A stretch of DNA of 64,000 nt from Micromonospora carbonacea (GTDB lineage Bacteria; Actinomycetota; Actinomycetes; Mycobacteriales; Micromonosporaceae): the NCBI RefSeq assembly GCF_014205165.1, contig NZ_JACHMZ010000001.1, positions 1,772,001 through 1,836,000 on the forward strand, in the 5' to 3' direction. The first letter of the stretch is position 1; every line of letters begins with the position of its first letter. Under the pieces are notes generated by a model. It was not told the DNA's origin and did not search any database. It saw nothing but the letters and a program-made list of their open reading frames with translations. Below, one piece after another: positions 56,299-64,000 of the stretch. Both the position numbers and the translations under genes were made by a program.

Positions 56299-58260
56299 AT
56301 GTGCGGACTTCTGGCCTTCTTCAGCGCTAACGGCAACGCCGCCGCCCACCGCGACCACATCGCGGGGGCGTTGGAATGCCTGCACCACCGCGGACCGGAC
56401 GAGACCGGGGTCGAGGTGGTCGGCGACGCGGGCGGTCAGTACGCCGACGGGGTCTTCGCGCACAAGCGCCTGGCGATCATCGACGTGGCGTCCAGCCACG
56501 AGCCGCTGCCCTACGCGGGCGGGCGCTACCTGCTGACCTTCAACGGCGAGATCTACAACTACATCGAGCTGCGCGAGGAGCTGGTGCGCAACTTCGGCGC
56601 GCAGTTCGCCACCGCGGGCGACGGCGAGGTGATCGTCGCCGGCTACCACTACTGGGGCGAGCAGGTGCTCACCCGGCTGCGCGGCATGTTCGCCTTCGTC
56701 ATCTGGGACCGGCAGGAGCGCCGGGCGTTCGGCGCGCGCGACAACTTCGGCATCAAGCCGCTGCACTACCTGGAGACCGTCGACGGGCTCTACCTCGCCT
56801 CCGAGAAGAAGGCGCTGCTGCCGTTCGCCCAGTCGGCGTTCGCCGGGGACGCCGGCATCGACACCGCCAACCTCAGCCACTACCTGACCCTCCAGTACGT
56901 CCCGGAGCCCGGCACCCTGCACCAGGGGATCAGCCGGATCGGGTCGGGGGAGTACCTCACCTGGACCCCGGGCGGCCGGATCGACGTGCGCCGGTGGTAC
57001 CGCCCGGTGTTCCGGCCCACCCCGGTCAGCGACGAGTCCCGGCTCTACCACCAGATCCGGGAGACGCTGCGGGAGAGCGTCCGGATGCACATGCGCTCGG
57101 ACGTGCCGGTCGGCTCCTTCCTGTCCAGCGGCATCGACTCCACCGCCGTGGTGGCCCTGGCCCGCGAGTTCAACCCGCACATCCTCACCTTCACCGTCGG
57201 CTACGACGTCCCCGGCTACTCGGAGATCGACGTCGCCCAGGACTCGGCCCGGCACCTCGACGTGACCACGATCCCGACCAAGATCGGGCCGCAGGACATG
57301 ATCGGCGCGCTGCCGAAGATCGTCTGGCACCTCGACGACCCGGTGGCAGATCCGGCGCTCGTGCCGCTGTACTTCGTGGCGAAGAAGGCCGCCGAGCACG
57401 TCACCGTGGTCCTCTCCGGCGAGGGTGCCGACGAGTTCTTCGGCGGCTACACCATCTACCGCGAGCCGCTGTCGCTCGGCACGGTCAACGGCCTGCCCGG
57501 CGGGGTGCAGAAGGGGCTGCGCGCGGTCTCCAAGGCCATCCCGCAGGGGGTCAAGGGCAAGAGCTTCCTGGAGCGCGGCACCACCCCGATCGAGCAGCGC
57601 TACTACGGCAACGCCCGGATGTTCACCGAGGAGGAGAAGCAGCACCTGCTGCGCCGCTACGACCCCTCGGTGCGCTACACCGACGTCACCGCCCCGATCT
57701 ACGCCGAGTGCACCGAGCTCGACGACGTCACCAAGATGCAGTACGTCGACCTCTACACCTGGCTGCGCGGCGACATCCTGGTCAAGGCCGACCGGATCTC
57801 GATGGCGCACTCGCTGGAGGTCCGGGTGCCGTTCCTCGACAAGGAGGTGTTCGACGTGGCGGCCACCATCCCGGTGGACCTGAAGCTCCCGCCGCGCTCC
57901 GACGCCACCAAGTACGCCATGCGCCAGGCCCTCCAGGGCGTCGTGCCGCCGGCCATCGTCAACCGCAAGAAGCTGGGCTTCCCCACCCCGACGCGGGTCT
58001 GGCTGCGCGGCGAGATGTACGAGTGGGCCCGCTGGGTGCTGTCCAACTCCGGCGCGGGCGACCTGATCGACCTGTCGTACGCGATGCGGCTGCTGGAGGA
58101 GCACAAGCGGGAGGAGGCCGACCACTCCCGCAAGGTGTGGACGGTGCTGATCTTCTGCATCTGGCACGCGATCTTCGTGGCCAAGACGCTCGACCCGGGC
58201 ATCCAGCGCAACCAGTCGGCGCTGCTGACGAAGCCGGTCGTCGGCTCCATGGTCCGCTGA
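56299..58260 (+). CDS. asnB: Glutamine-hydrolysing asparagine synthetase
   Basis: The 653-residue enzyme has an N-terminal class II glutamine amidotransferase domain. Its nucleophile is Cys2 (MCGLLAFF), with HHRGPD, RLAIIDV and FNGEIYNY following. The C-terminal synthetase domain has the ATP pyrophosphatase loop SFLSSGIDST and GEGADEFFGGY. It makes asparagine from aspartate, glutamine and ATP; relatives in biosynthetic clusters amidate other acids, but nothing here suggests that. ATG at 56299 is fixed by the need for cysteine at position 2. It is followed by a strong terminator. Confidence 0.95.
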   Translation: MCGLLAFFSANGNAAAHRDHIAGALECLHHRGPDETGVEVVGDAGGQYADGVFAHKRLAIIDVASSHEPLPYAGGRYLLTFNGEIYNYIELREELVRNFGAQFATAGDGEVIVAGYHYWGEQVLTRLRGMFAFVIWDRQERRAFGARDNFGIKPLHYLETVDGLYLASEKKALLPFAQSAFAGDAGIDTANLSHYLTLQYVPEPGTLHQGISRIGSGEYLTWTPGGRIDVRRWYRPVFRPTPVSDESRLYHQIRETLRESVRMHMRSDVPVGSFLSSGIDSTAVVALAREFNPHILTFTVGYDVPGYSEIDVAQDSARHLDVTTIPTKIGPQDMIGALPKIVWHLDDPVADPALVPLYFVAKKAAEHVTVVLSGEGADEFFGGYTIYREPLSLGTVNGLPGGVQKGLRAVSKAIPQGVKGKSFLERGTTPIEQRYYGNARMFTEEEKQHLLRRYDPSVRYTDVTAPIYAECTELDDVTKMQYVDLYTWLRGDILVKADRISMAHSLEVRVPFLDKEVFDVAATIPVDLKLPPRSDATKYAMRQALQGVVPPAIVNRKKLGFPTPTRVWLRGEMYEWARWVLSNSGAGDLIDLSYAMRLLEEHKREEADHSRKVWTVLIFCIWHAIFVAKTLDPGIQRNQSALLTKPVVGSMVR

Positions 58261-58311
58261 GCCCGGCGGCCCCGCGCCCCGCTGAGCGGGGTGGCCGGGG
58301 GCCGGCACGCC

Positions 58312-58345
58312 AAAGGGCCCCCGCCGTTTGCGGCGGGGGCCCTTT
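58312..58345. terminator. 15-bp hairpin between convergent asnB and LPMO genes
   Basis: AAAGGGCCCCCGCCG (58312-58326) pairs exactly with 58331-58345 around TTTG. The A-rich start and T-rich end give a U-tract in both directions, the most classical terminator in the window. Confidence 0.88.
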
Positions 58346-58387
58346 CCGCTCACCGCGCGCCGGCTCGGCCGACGGGCGGGCGCGGGG

Positions 58388-59503
58388 TCACACGCGGGAG
58401 CAGCTCACCGTCGGCAGCGAGCTCGTGCCGCTGGCGACGAAGCCGAAGGCGGTGGTCCCCTCCGGCGCGACCGTCCCGTTGTAGGGGCTGTTGGTGACCG
58501 TCACCGTCGAGCCCGACGTGGTGTACGTGCCGTTCCACAGGCTGTTGATGGTCTGGCCGGTCGACCAGGTCAGGGTCGCCTTCCAGCCGGTGAACGGCGT
58601 CGAGCCGTGGTTCATGACGGCCACCTCGCCCTGGAACCCGCCGGACCAGGAGCTGACCACCTTGTAGGTCGCCATGCAGTCACCGCCGGCCGGCGGCGTC
58701 GTCGGGGCGGGGGTGGTGGGCGCCGGCGTCGTCGGAGCCGGCGTGGTGGGGGCGGGGGTGGTCGGCGCCGGGGTGGTCGGGTTCGGGGTGCCGCCCTGGC
58801 CGATGCCGGTCACCTGGCCGTTGCCGCCGTCGAAGGTCACGTCCGAGCAGCCGAAGAAGTTCTCCTGGCTGTCCGAGCGGACCCAGCGCGAGTAGATGAT
58901 GTGCTGGCCGCTCTTGCCCGAGGGCAGGTTGCCGCTGAAGTAGTAGTGCCCGTCGTTGGTGCCCGGCCCACCGCTCTGCGGCGGGTTGGTCACCGTGAGG
59001 AAGGGCTGCTCCTCCAGGTCGCTCCAGGCCAGGGGCCGGTTCGGGCTCCAGCTGTCCTTCGTCACGTAGAAGTAGAAGGTGCCCGGGTGGTGGGCCCAGT
59101 TGCTGTACGTGAAGTTGAACCGGGCGCCGGCCGTCAGGTGGGTCAGCGGCCAGTCGCTGCGGGCGGCGTCGTAGCCGCTGAAGCCGGTGTTGCCGCCGCT
59201 GCACAGCTTGCCGTCGGGGATGTAGCCGACGGTGCGGCCGCCGGCGTCCGAGCGCAGCACGCTGAACCAGTTGTACAGCGAGTTGGCCCCGTTCTGGGCG
59301 ACCGCGGCCGAGCAGGCCGGGTTGTTCGGCTTGATCTCACCGGTGGGGGCGAGGCCGTCCTTCCAGCACAGGTAGGTGCGGGCGCCGGGGGTCATCGACG
59401 CGCCGTGTGCTTCTGCCGGGTCGGGGCTGGCCACCACGGTGGCGGCACCCGCGGCGAGGGTTGCGGCCGCGATGAGCAGCGCGGCCGTGCGGGAACGGGT
59501 CAC
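58388..59503 (-). CDS. AA10 lytic polysaccharide monooxygenase with CBM2
   Basis: The 371-residue protein has a signal peptide ending SPDPAEA. The mature protein therefore starts with histidine (H33), the first residue of the copper histidine brace; the second is in NWAHHPGTF. The AA10 domain (33 to about 230) is followed by a PTTPA-repeat linker and a C-terminal CBM2 (YKVVSSWSGGFQGEVAVMNHGSTPFTGWK). Such enzymes oxidatively cleave chitin or cellulose. GTG at 59503 has AGGAG at seven bases. An imperfect palindrome lies just upstream at 59520. Confidence 0.94.
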   Translation of the reverse strand: MTRSRTAALLIAAATLAAGAATVVASPDPAEAHGASMTPGARTYLCWKDGLAPTGEIKPNNPACSAAVAQNGANSLYNWFSVLRSDAGGRTVGYIPDGKLCSGGNTGFSGYDAARSDWPLTHLTAGARFNFTYSNWAHHPGTFYFYVTKDSWSPNRPLAWSDLEEQPFLTVTNPPQSGGPGTNDGHYYFSGNLPSGKSGQHIIYSRWVRSDSQENFFGCSDVTFDGGNGQVTGIGQGGTPNPTTPAPTTPAPTTPAPTTPAPTTPAPTTPPAGGDCMATYKVVSSWSGGFQGEVAVMNHGSTPFTGWKATLTWSTGQTINSLWNGTYTTSGSTVTVTNSPYNGTVAPEGTTAFGFVASGTSSLPTVSCSRV

Positions 59504-59863
59504 GGGGTTCTCCTGACTCGCGGAACGACCGCACCGGCCGTTCCGCTGGGACGAGCGGATGTCACGATCGCGGTGCCGCGCCCATGCCCGTGGGCCGACG
59601 GCGCGCGTCACCGACGGTCCGCCTCGGCGGACCGGTGTGCCCCTCGCGCTGGCTCTCTCCCGGCGCCGGCGGACGCGACAGCCCCTCGCATCGACCGGCA
59701 GCGTCATCTCACCACGCCGAAGCCGACCGCCGCAATAGTTGACTGTCGATGATATCCGGGTCCCGCCCGGTCCGTGGCCCTGCCAGGTGGGGGTTCGGTG
59801 CCGGCGTCGCCGCCAGGTAGGAAAGGATCGGGGTACGACAGCGGAGGCGACGGAAGGGCCACG
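59504..59863. other. Divergent intergenic region, LPMO and sugar kinase
   Basis: These 360 bases hold the LPMO-side palindrome and a small perfect hairpin (GGTCCGCC/GGCGGACC at 59616-59633). An AT-richer patch around 59733-59757 containing TTGACT (59739-59744) follows; it may be part of the kinase promoter, though no clear -10 at 17 bases was found. No gene is seen. Confidence 0.5.
59520..59546. promoter_or_regulatory. 27-bp palindrome in LPMO leader
   Basis: GCGGAACG and CGTTCCGC enclose a further CCG/CGG pair around CAC, with one A/C mismatch. It starts 17 bases before the LPMO start codon. It could be an operator or a leader hairpin acting on translation; the sequence alone does not decide. 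Confidence 0.45.
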
Positions 59864-60799
59864 ATGGGATACGCGGTGGTGCTCGGCGAGGCACTGATCG
59901 ACCTGCTCGACGGGGAGTGCGACGGGCAGCCCGTCTTCCGGCAGGCGATCGGCGGCGGCCCGCTCAACGTCGCCGTCGGGGTGGCCCGCCTCGGCGGGTC
60001 GGTGCAGTTCGTCGGGTCGCTCGGCGACGACGCGCTCGCCGACCGGATCCGCGCCTTCCTGACCGACGCGGGCGTCGGGCTGGCCGGCGCGGTCACCCTG
60101 CCCGCCGCGACCGCCCTGGCGGTGGCCACCCACTCCGGCGCGGAGCCGGACTTCCGCTTCTACGGCGAGCCGCCGTCGTACGGGCTGCTCACCGCCGACG
60201 CCCTGGACGTGGACCTGGTCGGGGCAGCGGACGTGCTCTACTGCGGCTCGATCGTGCTGCTGTCGCCCGGCGTGCTCGCCGCCGCGCGCCGCGCCTGGTC
60301 CGTCGCGGGCGGGCTGCGGGTGTTCGACCCGAACGTCCGGCCCCGGCTGCTCGACGGCCCGGCCGCGCTGGCCGCCCTGCGCGGGACGGTCGCGGAGTTC
60401 GCCGCCTCCGCCCACCTCGTCAAGCTCAGCGCCGCCGACGCGGAGCTGCTCTATCCCGGCGAGCCGGTCGAGGGGGTCGCGGCGTACCTGCGGGAGCTGG
60501 GGGCGGCCACCGTCGTGGTCACCCTCGGCGCGGACGGCGCGCTGGTCGCCGCCGCCACCGCCGATCCGGTACGCGTGCCCGCGCCGAAGGTGCACGCGGT
60601 CGACGCCACGGGCGCGGGCGACTCGGTGATGGGCGCGCTCGTCGCCGGGTTGCTGGCCGACGGGGAGCCCACCGACCCCGCCGACTGGCACCGCCGGGTC
60701 GCGTTCGCGCTGCGCGTGGCCGGCCTGGTCTGCGAGTCGCCGGGCGGCGCGGTCGCCATGCCCACCCGCGCCGAGGTCCTGACCCGCTTCCCCGGTTGA
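59864..60799 (+). CDS. PfkB-family carbohydrate kinase
   Basis: The 311-residue kinase has the two PfkB signatures: GGGPLNVAVGVARLGG near 30-45 and VDATGAGDSVMGALVAG near 247-263, the latter with the catalytic aspartate in GAGD. The overall layout fits fructokinase or 2-keto-3-deoxygluconate kinase. The sugar is not determined; no transporter or regulator adjoins it. ATG at 59864 has GGAAGG seven bases upstream, better than an earlier in-frame GTG at 59774. Confidence 0.9.
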   Translation: MGYAVVLGEALIDLLDGECDGQPVFRQAIGGGPLNVAVGVARLGGSVQFVGSLGDDALADRIRAFLTDAGVGLAGAVTLPAATALAVATHSGAEPDFRFYGEPPSYGLLTADALDVDLVGAADVLYCGSIVLLSPGVLAAARRAWSVAGGLRVFDPNVRPRLLDGPAALAALRGTVAEFAASAHLVKLSAADAELLYPGEPVEGVAAYLRELGAATVVVTLGADGALVAAATADPVRVPAPKVHAVDATGAGDSVMGALVAGLLADGEPTDPADWHRRVAFALRVAGLVCESPGGAVAMPTRAEVLTRFPG

Positions 60800-60835
60800 C
60801 CCGGCGCGGGGCGGCCCGTGCCGGCGGGCGGAACG

Positions 60836-61666
60836 TCAGCCGGTGCCGTCCAGTTCGGCGTAGCCGCGGCGGGCGGCGGTGAGGGCGGCGCGGGCACCGA
60901 AGGGCGCCTCGGCGGCCACCCGCTCCGGCGGGGCCCCGCCGGTGTGACCGGCCCGGATCAGCCAGGACAGCTCGGCAAGCTGCGCGTGCTGGGCCCGGAC
61001 GAACTCCGGGTCGACCAGCTCGCCGTGCCCCGGCACGACCACCGTGCCCGGGGTGGTGAGCCGCAGCACCTCGGCCAGCGCGTCCGGCCACTGCAACGGA
61101 TACGACTCCTCGAAGGCCGGCGGGCCGCTCTGCTCCACGAGGTCCCCGGCGACCAGCACGTCCGCGTCCGGCACGTGCACCACCAGGTCGGCGTCGGTGT
61201 GCCCGTGGCCCGGGTGGCGCAGCACCACCCGCCGGCCGCCCACGTCCAGCACCGTCTCCGCCCGCACGACGTGGGTCGGGGCCAGCAGCCGGGTGCCGGC
61301 CAGCTCGGCGGCCAGCTCCGGCCGGTCGGCGCGCATCTCCTCGTACGCGGCCCGGCGCAGCTCGTCGGGGCGGTCCCGCAGCGCCACGGCGGCGGCCTCG
61401 TGCGCGTAGACCGGTCGGGCCGGGTCACCGGCGACGACGGCGTTGCCGAAGCAGTGGTCGAAGTGGTGGTGGGTGTTCACGATCGTCCACGGGTGCGGGG
61501 TGACCGCGCGGGCGGCGGCGACCAGCTCGGCGGCCTGCCCGGCGGTGGAGAGGGTGTCCACCACCAGCGCCGCGTCGTCGCCGACGACCAGCGTGACGTT
61601 GACGTCGAGCAGCGGCTCGCGCAGCACGTACACCCGGTCGGCGGCCTCGACGAACCGCGCCGTCAC
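60836..61666 (-). CDS. MBL-fold metallo-hydrolase
   Basis: The 276-residue protein has the metallo-beta-lactamase-fold zinc motif NTHHHFDH near 64-71, then HPGHGHTDADLVV, DVLVAGDLVE and a final VPGHGELV. It resembles the glyoxalase II/quinoprotein hydrolase-like group; the substrate is unknown. GTG at 61666 overlaps the stop of the upstream thioesterase-like gene (GTGA), so the two are translated together and may act on one thioester (inference). Confidence 0.88.
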   Translation of the reverse strand: MTARFVEAADRVYVLREPLLDVNVTLVVGDDAALVVDTLSTAGQAAELVAAARAVTPHPWTIVNTHHHFDHCFGNAVVAGDPARPVYAHEAAAVALRDRPDELRRAAYEEMRADRPELAAELAGTRLLAPTHVVRAETVLDVGGRRVVLRHPGHGHTDADLVVHVPDADVLVAGDLVEQSGPPAFEESYPLQWPDALAEVLRLTTPGTVVVPGHGELVDPEFVRAQHAQLAELSWLIRAGHTGGAPPERVAAEAPFGARAALTAARRGYAELDGTG

Positions 61667-62088
61667 GGCGTGCCCGCCCCGGCCGGCGCGCCGGTGGCCC
61701 GCGCGACGAAGCGCCGCCGGTCGACCAGCACCCGCTCCACCCGCCCCCGCGCCACGTCCCGGCCGGCGTCGTCGGTGACCGTCACCTCGAAGCCCAGCCG
61801 CCGCCCGTCGACGTCCGTGAGCCGCGCCTGCGCCACCACCGTCCGCCCGACCGGCGTGGCGGCGAGGTGGTCCAGCTCGACCCGCGTCCCGACCGTCGTG
61901 CCGCCGGGCGGCAGCGCCCCGGCGGTCGCCGCGACCGTGGCCGCCTCGGCCAGCGCGACCACCCGGGGGGTGCCCAGCACCTCGACGTCACCGGAGCCGG
62001 CGGCGAGCGCGGTGTCGGCGTCGGTGACGGTCAGCTCGACGCGGGCGGACCGGCCCGGCGCGAGGGAGTGCTCCGACTGCTCCTGCAT
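61663..62088 (-). CDS. Hotdog-fold thioesterase-like protein (FlK type)
   Basis: The 141-residue protein contains GTPRVVALAEAATVAAT and GTRVELDHLAATPVGRTVVAQARLTDVDGRRLGFEVTVTDDAG. This matches the hotdog family that includes fluoroacetyl-CoA thioesterase FlK. Members hydrolyse short acyl-CoA esters or only bind them. ATG at 62088 is preferred over a GTG two codons earlier. It overlaps the MBL-fold gene by four bases. Confidence 0.83.
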   Translation of the reverse strand: MQEQSEHSLAPGRSARVELTVTDADTALAAGSGDVEVLGTPRVVALAEAATVAATAGALPPGGTTVGTRVELDHLAATPVGRTVVAQARLTDVDGRRLGFEVTVTDDAGRDVARGRVERVLVDRRRFVARATGAPAGAGTP

Positions 62089-62309
62089 GGCCACAGCCTA
62101 GGTGGTCGGCGTCCGCCGTTCCGGTCGCCGCCACGCACGGGGCGGGGCCGTCGCCCGCGCCACGGGGAGGACCGCCGCCCGCGCCACGAGCCGTCGGGGG
62201 CGTCGTCTCGGCGGCGGGCGGGGCCGCCGTCCGCGCATCGGGCGAGGTCCGCCGTCGACCGGCGAGGCCGCCGTCGGCGGGAAGGCCGCCGCCGCTAACC
62301 TGGACGGCG

Positions 62310-63356
62310 ATGGCCGTCGTGACTGACCCCCAGCCCCCCGCCCCCACCGGACCACCGGAGCCCTCCGACGGCGGTCGTCGCCGCGTGGTCGCCATGGCGG
62401 CCTGGGCGGTCGCCTTCGTGGCCGGCTGGCTCGTCATCGGCCTGCCCACCGACCCGGCGTACGCGTTCCTGTGGATCTGGGCGGCCACCATCGCCTGGAA
62501 CTCCCGCCGCCCGTGGCGCAGCCACCTGCGCTTCGCCCGCGACTGGGTGCCCGTGGTGCTGCTGCTCGCCGTCTACAACCTGTCCCGGGGGTTCGCCGAC
62601 AACGGGGCCACCCCGCACGCGATGGAGCTGATCGTCGCCGACCGGTTCATGTTCGGCTGGGCCACCGGCGGCCAGGTGCCGACGATCTGGTTGCAGGAGC
62701 ACCTCTACCGTCCCGAGGTGCGCTGGTGGGACGTGCTGGCGAGCTGGGTGTACTTCTCGCACTTCGTGGTGGCGCTCGCCGCCGCCGCCGTGCTCTGGAT
62801 GCGCGACCGGCACCGCTGGGCGGCGTTCATGCGCCGCTGGGGGTTCCTGTGCGCGTCGGGGCTGGTCACCTACTTCCTCTACCCGGCGGCCCCGCCCTGG
62901 TGGGCGGCGCAGAACGGCCTGCTCACCGAGGTGGCCCGGATCTCCACCCGGGGCTGGAAGGCGTTCGGCATGCACGGGGCCGGCAACCTGCTCAACGCCG
63001 GGCAGATCGCGTCCAACCCGGTGGCCGCGATGCCGTCGCTGCACACCGCGTTCGCCCTCTTCGTGGTGGTGTTCTTCCTCCGCTCGGCCCGCCGCCGCTG
63101 GTGGCCGCTGCTGCTGGCGTACCCGCTGGCGATGACGTTCACCCTGGTCTACTCCGGCGAGCACTACGTCATCGACGTGCTCGTCGGCTGGGCGTACGTG
63201 GGGCTGACCTTCCTGGCCGTCGGCCTGGGGGAGCGCTGGTGGGCGGCGCGCCGGTCCCGCCGTACCCCCGGCTCGGGGCCGGCCGACGGCGGGCCGGGCG
63301 GCGCGGAGCCGGCCGACCCGGTCGCCGACCCGTCGGCGGTGCCGGCGACCCGCTGA
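62310..63356 (+). CDS. PAP2-family membrane phosphatase
   Basis: The 348-residue protein has about six membrane spans and the PAP2/inositolphosphotransferase-type motifs AMPSLHTAFALF near 235 and YSGEHYVIDVLVGW near 285, with the paired histidines. Polar tails at both ends are Pro/Gly/Asp-rich. Actinobacterial relatives act as lipid phosphatases or inositol phospholipid synthases; the exact reaction is open. ATG at 62310. The 220-base gap upstream is very GC-rich with short imperfect repeats and no clear gene. Confidence 0.85.
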   Translation: MAVVTDPQPPAPTGPPEPSDGGRRRVVAMAAWAVAFVAGWLVIGLPTDPAYAFLWIWAATIAWNSRRPWRSHLRFARDWVPVVLLLAVYNLSRGFADNGATPHAMELIVADRFMFGWATGGQVPTIWLQEHLYRPEVRWWDVLASWVYFSHFVVALAAAAVLWMRDRHRWAAFMRRWGFLCASGLVTYFLYPAAPPWWAAQNGLLTEVARISTRGWKAFGMHGAGNLLNAGQIASNPVAAMPSLHTAFALFVVVFFLRSARRRWWPLLLAYPLAMTFTLVYSGEHYVIDVLVGWAYVGLTFLAVGLGERWWAARRSRRTPGSGPADGGPGGAEPADPVADPSAVPATR

Positions 63357-63392
63357 GCCGCGTCCCCGCACCCGACCCGGCCGCGTTGCGGC

Positions 63393-64000
63393 TCAGCGGG
63401 CGCGGTGGGCGGCGTGCGCCCGGGCCGTCAGCTCCGCCGCCAGCCACCACGCCTCGTCGAGGTCGCGGTCGAGGGCGGCGGCGCCCGCGCCGCCGGCCGT
63501 GTCCGCGTGCACGGTGGCCAACCGCAGCCGCCGCTGCGCCGGGCCCTGGGTCACCCGCACGCTCTGGATCCGGGCGTACGGCACGACGGTGAGCTGCCGG
63601 GTGAGCAGGCCGGACCGGGCGGCGAAGACCCGCTCGTCGAGCCCCGCGCCGACCGCGCGCCAGCCCAGCGGGCGCAGCCACCGCGCCCGGGCCGGCGGGA
63701 GGCCGGTCGCCAGCCCGCCCAGCCGCACCCCCGGCAGCACCTCCGCGACGATCCGTTCGCCCGTGTCCTGGTCGCCCACCGGCAGCAGCCGGTCCGGCCG
63801 GTTGCGGTCGTCGGCCTCGCCGCCGGAGTAGCCGGCGACCTCCAGGCGCAGCCGCAGCCAGCCCTTGGCCCGCCAGAGCAGCGGCCAGGTCACCCCGACG
63901 GTCTGCACCCGGTTGAGCGGCACCGTCTGCGCCCGGGTCTCCAGCAGGCCGTTGCGGACCCGCAGGGTGCCCTCGTCGCGGGCCAGCCGGAAGTTCCAGT
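63393..64000 (-). CDS. Bacterial PH-domain (YdbS/YdbT-like) membrane protein, partial
   Basis: The gene starts beyond the window edge; about 202 residues of its C-terminal part are visible. Repeated bPH2-type elements appear: LRVRNGLLETRAQTVPLNRVQTVGV and a second unit with FAARSGLLTRQLTVVPYARIQSVRVTQGPAQRRLRLATVHADTAGG. Both match the YdbS/YdbT family, which has two or three such domains with membrane spans between. Function is unknown, with links to cell-envelope stress in Bacillus. The C-terminal end AHAAHRAR is basic. Confidence 0.85.
   Translation of the reverse strand, partial: WNFRLARDEGTLRVRNGLLETRAQTVPLNRVQTVGVTWPLLWRAKGWLRLRLEVAGYSGGEADDRNRPDRLLPVGDQDTGERIVAEVLPGVRLGGLATGLPPARARWLRPLGWRAVGAGLDERVFAARSGLLTRQLTVVPYARIQSVRVTQGPAQRRLRLATVHADTAGGAGAAALDRDLDEAWWLAAELTARAHAAHRAR

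Noticed and set aside
54952..58353. 1133-codon minus-strand frame over asnB and pepP
   Set aside because: It crosses two clear genes and a terminator, and reads as low-complexity shadow sequence.
58690..58790. Repetitive DNA in the LPMO gene as a separate repeat element
   Set aside because: It encodes the PTTPA linker between catalytic and binding domains, a normal protein feature.

Overview
The window is high-GC actinobacterial DNA, and its gene content points to Micromonosporaceae (Micromonospora or Salinispora type). The grounds are a complete conservon, an actinobacterial Vms1-like release factor, a diterpene operon of the kind known from Salinispora, many GTG starts and ATGA/GTGA gene junctions, and secreted CBM2-linked polysaccharide enzymes. 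No rRNA, tRNA, CRISPR array, transposase or integrase was seen. All family assignments come from reading motifs and remembered family features; no database search was run.

Layout. 1-4030: the 3' part of a suf iron-sulfur assembly operon (sufD end, Rieske ferredoxin, sufC, sufS, sufU, DUF59/SufT-like). 4031-4513: non-coding, with a 20-bp tandem repeat and a palindromic element. 4514-14361: ordinary chromosomal genes (LysE exporter, acVLRF1 release factor, secreted CE4 deacetylase, zinc peptidase, ABC-F ATPase, CadD-like transporter, small HTH protein, enoyl-CoA hydratase, ABC exporter). 14358-16454: a lone, lower-GC NACHT membrane NTPase that looks acquired. 16509-17905: mug and an SDR gene. 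17957-20213: a tightly coupled three-gene operon of a membrane protein with a Cys/Gly tail, a DUF692 (MNIO) enzyme and a small partner. This is the best candidate for an undescribed modification system. 20278-20850: an AcnR-like TetR repressor. 21082-24249: HAD hydrolase, RIO kinase, DUF2630 and tandem GNAT.

24412-28404 is a diterpenoid operon (P450, class I terpene synthase, class II cyclase). It is followed directly by conservon genes cvnA-D (28502-32625). Aconitase (32688-35528) is convergent with them across a perfect 26-bp hairpin. A site upstream of acn closely matches a palindrome in front of the acnR-like gene, so one repressor probably controls both. 35785-39118 carries DedA, GDPD and a secreted phosphatase.

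39193-42950 is an accessory, lower-GC patch: two XRE regulators with tetratricopeptide-like C-terminal regions, two tiny genes, an orphan hypothetical gene and a second copy of the palindromic element. 43212-45337 holds small secreted or membrane proteins. 45543-51041 encodes an 1832-residue amylopullulanase with two GH13 catalytic units, behind a promoter overlapped by a TGCAA-type operator. 51132-54430 holds two tandem secreted beta-helix paralogues whose DNA is identical over 694 bp, which indicates recent duplication or gene conversion. 54705-64000 carries Xaa-Pro aminopeptidase, asparagine synthetase, a chitin/cellulose LPMO, a PfkB sugar kinase, an MBL hydrolase with a thioesterase-like protein, a PAP2 phosphatase and a partial PH-domain membrane protein.

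Taken together, the deacetylase, LPMO, amylopullulanase, CBM2 protein and sugar kinase fit a saprophytic soil or marine actinomycete that degrades chitin, plant polymers and starch.
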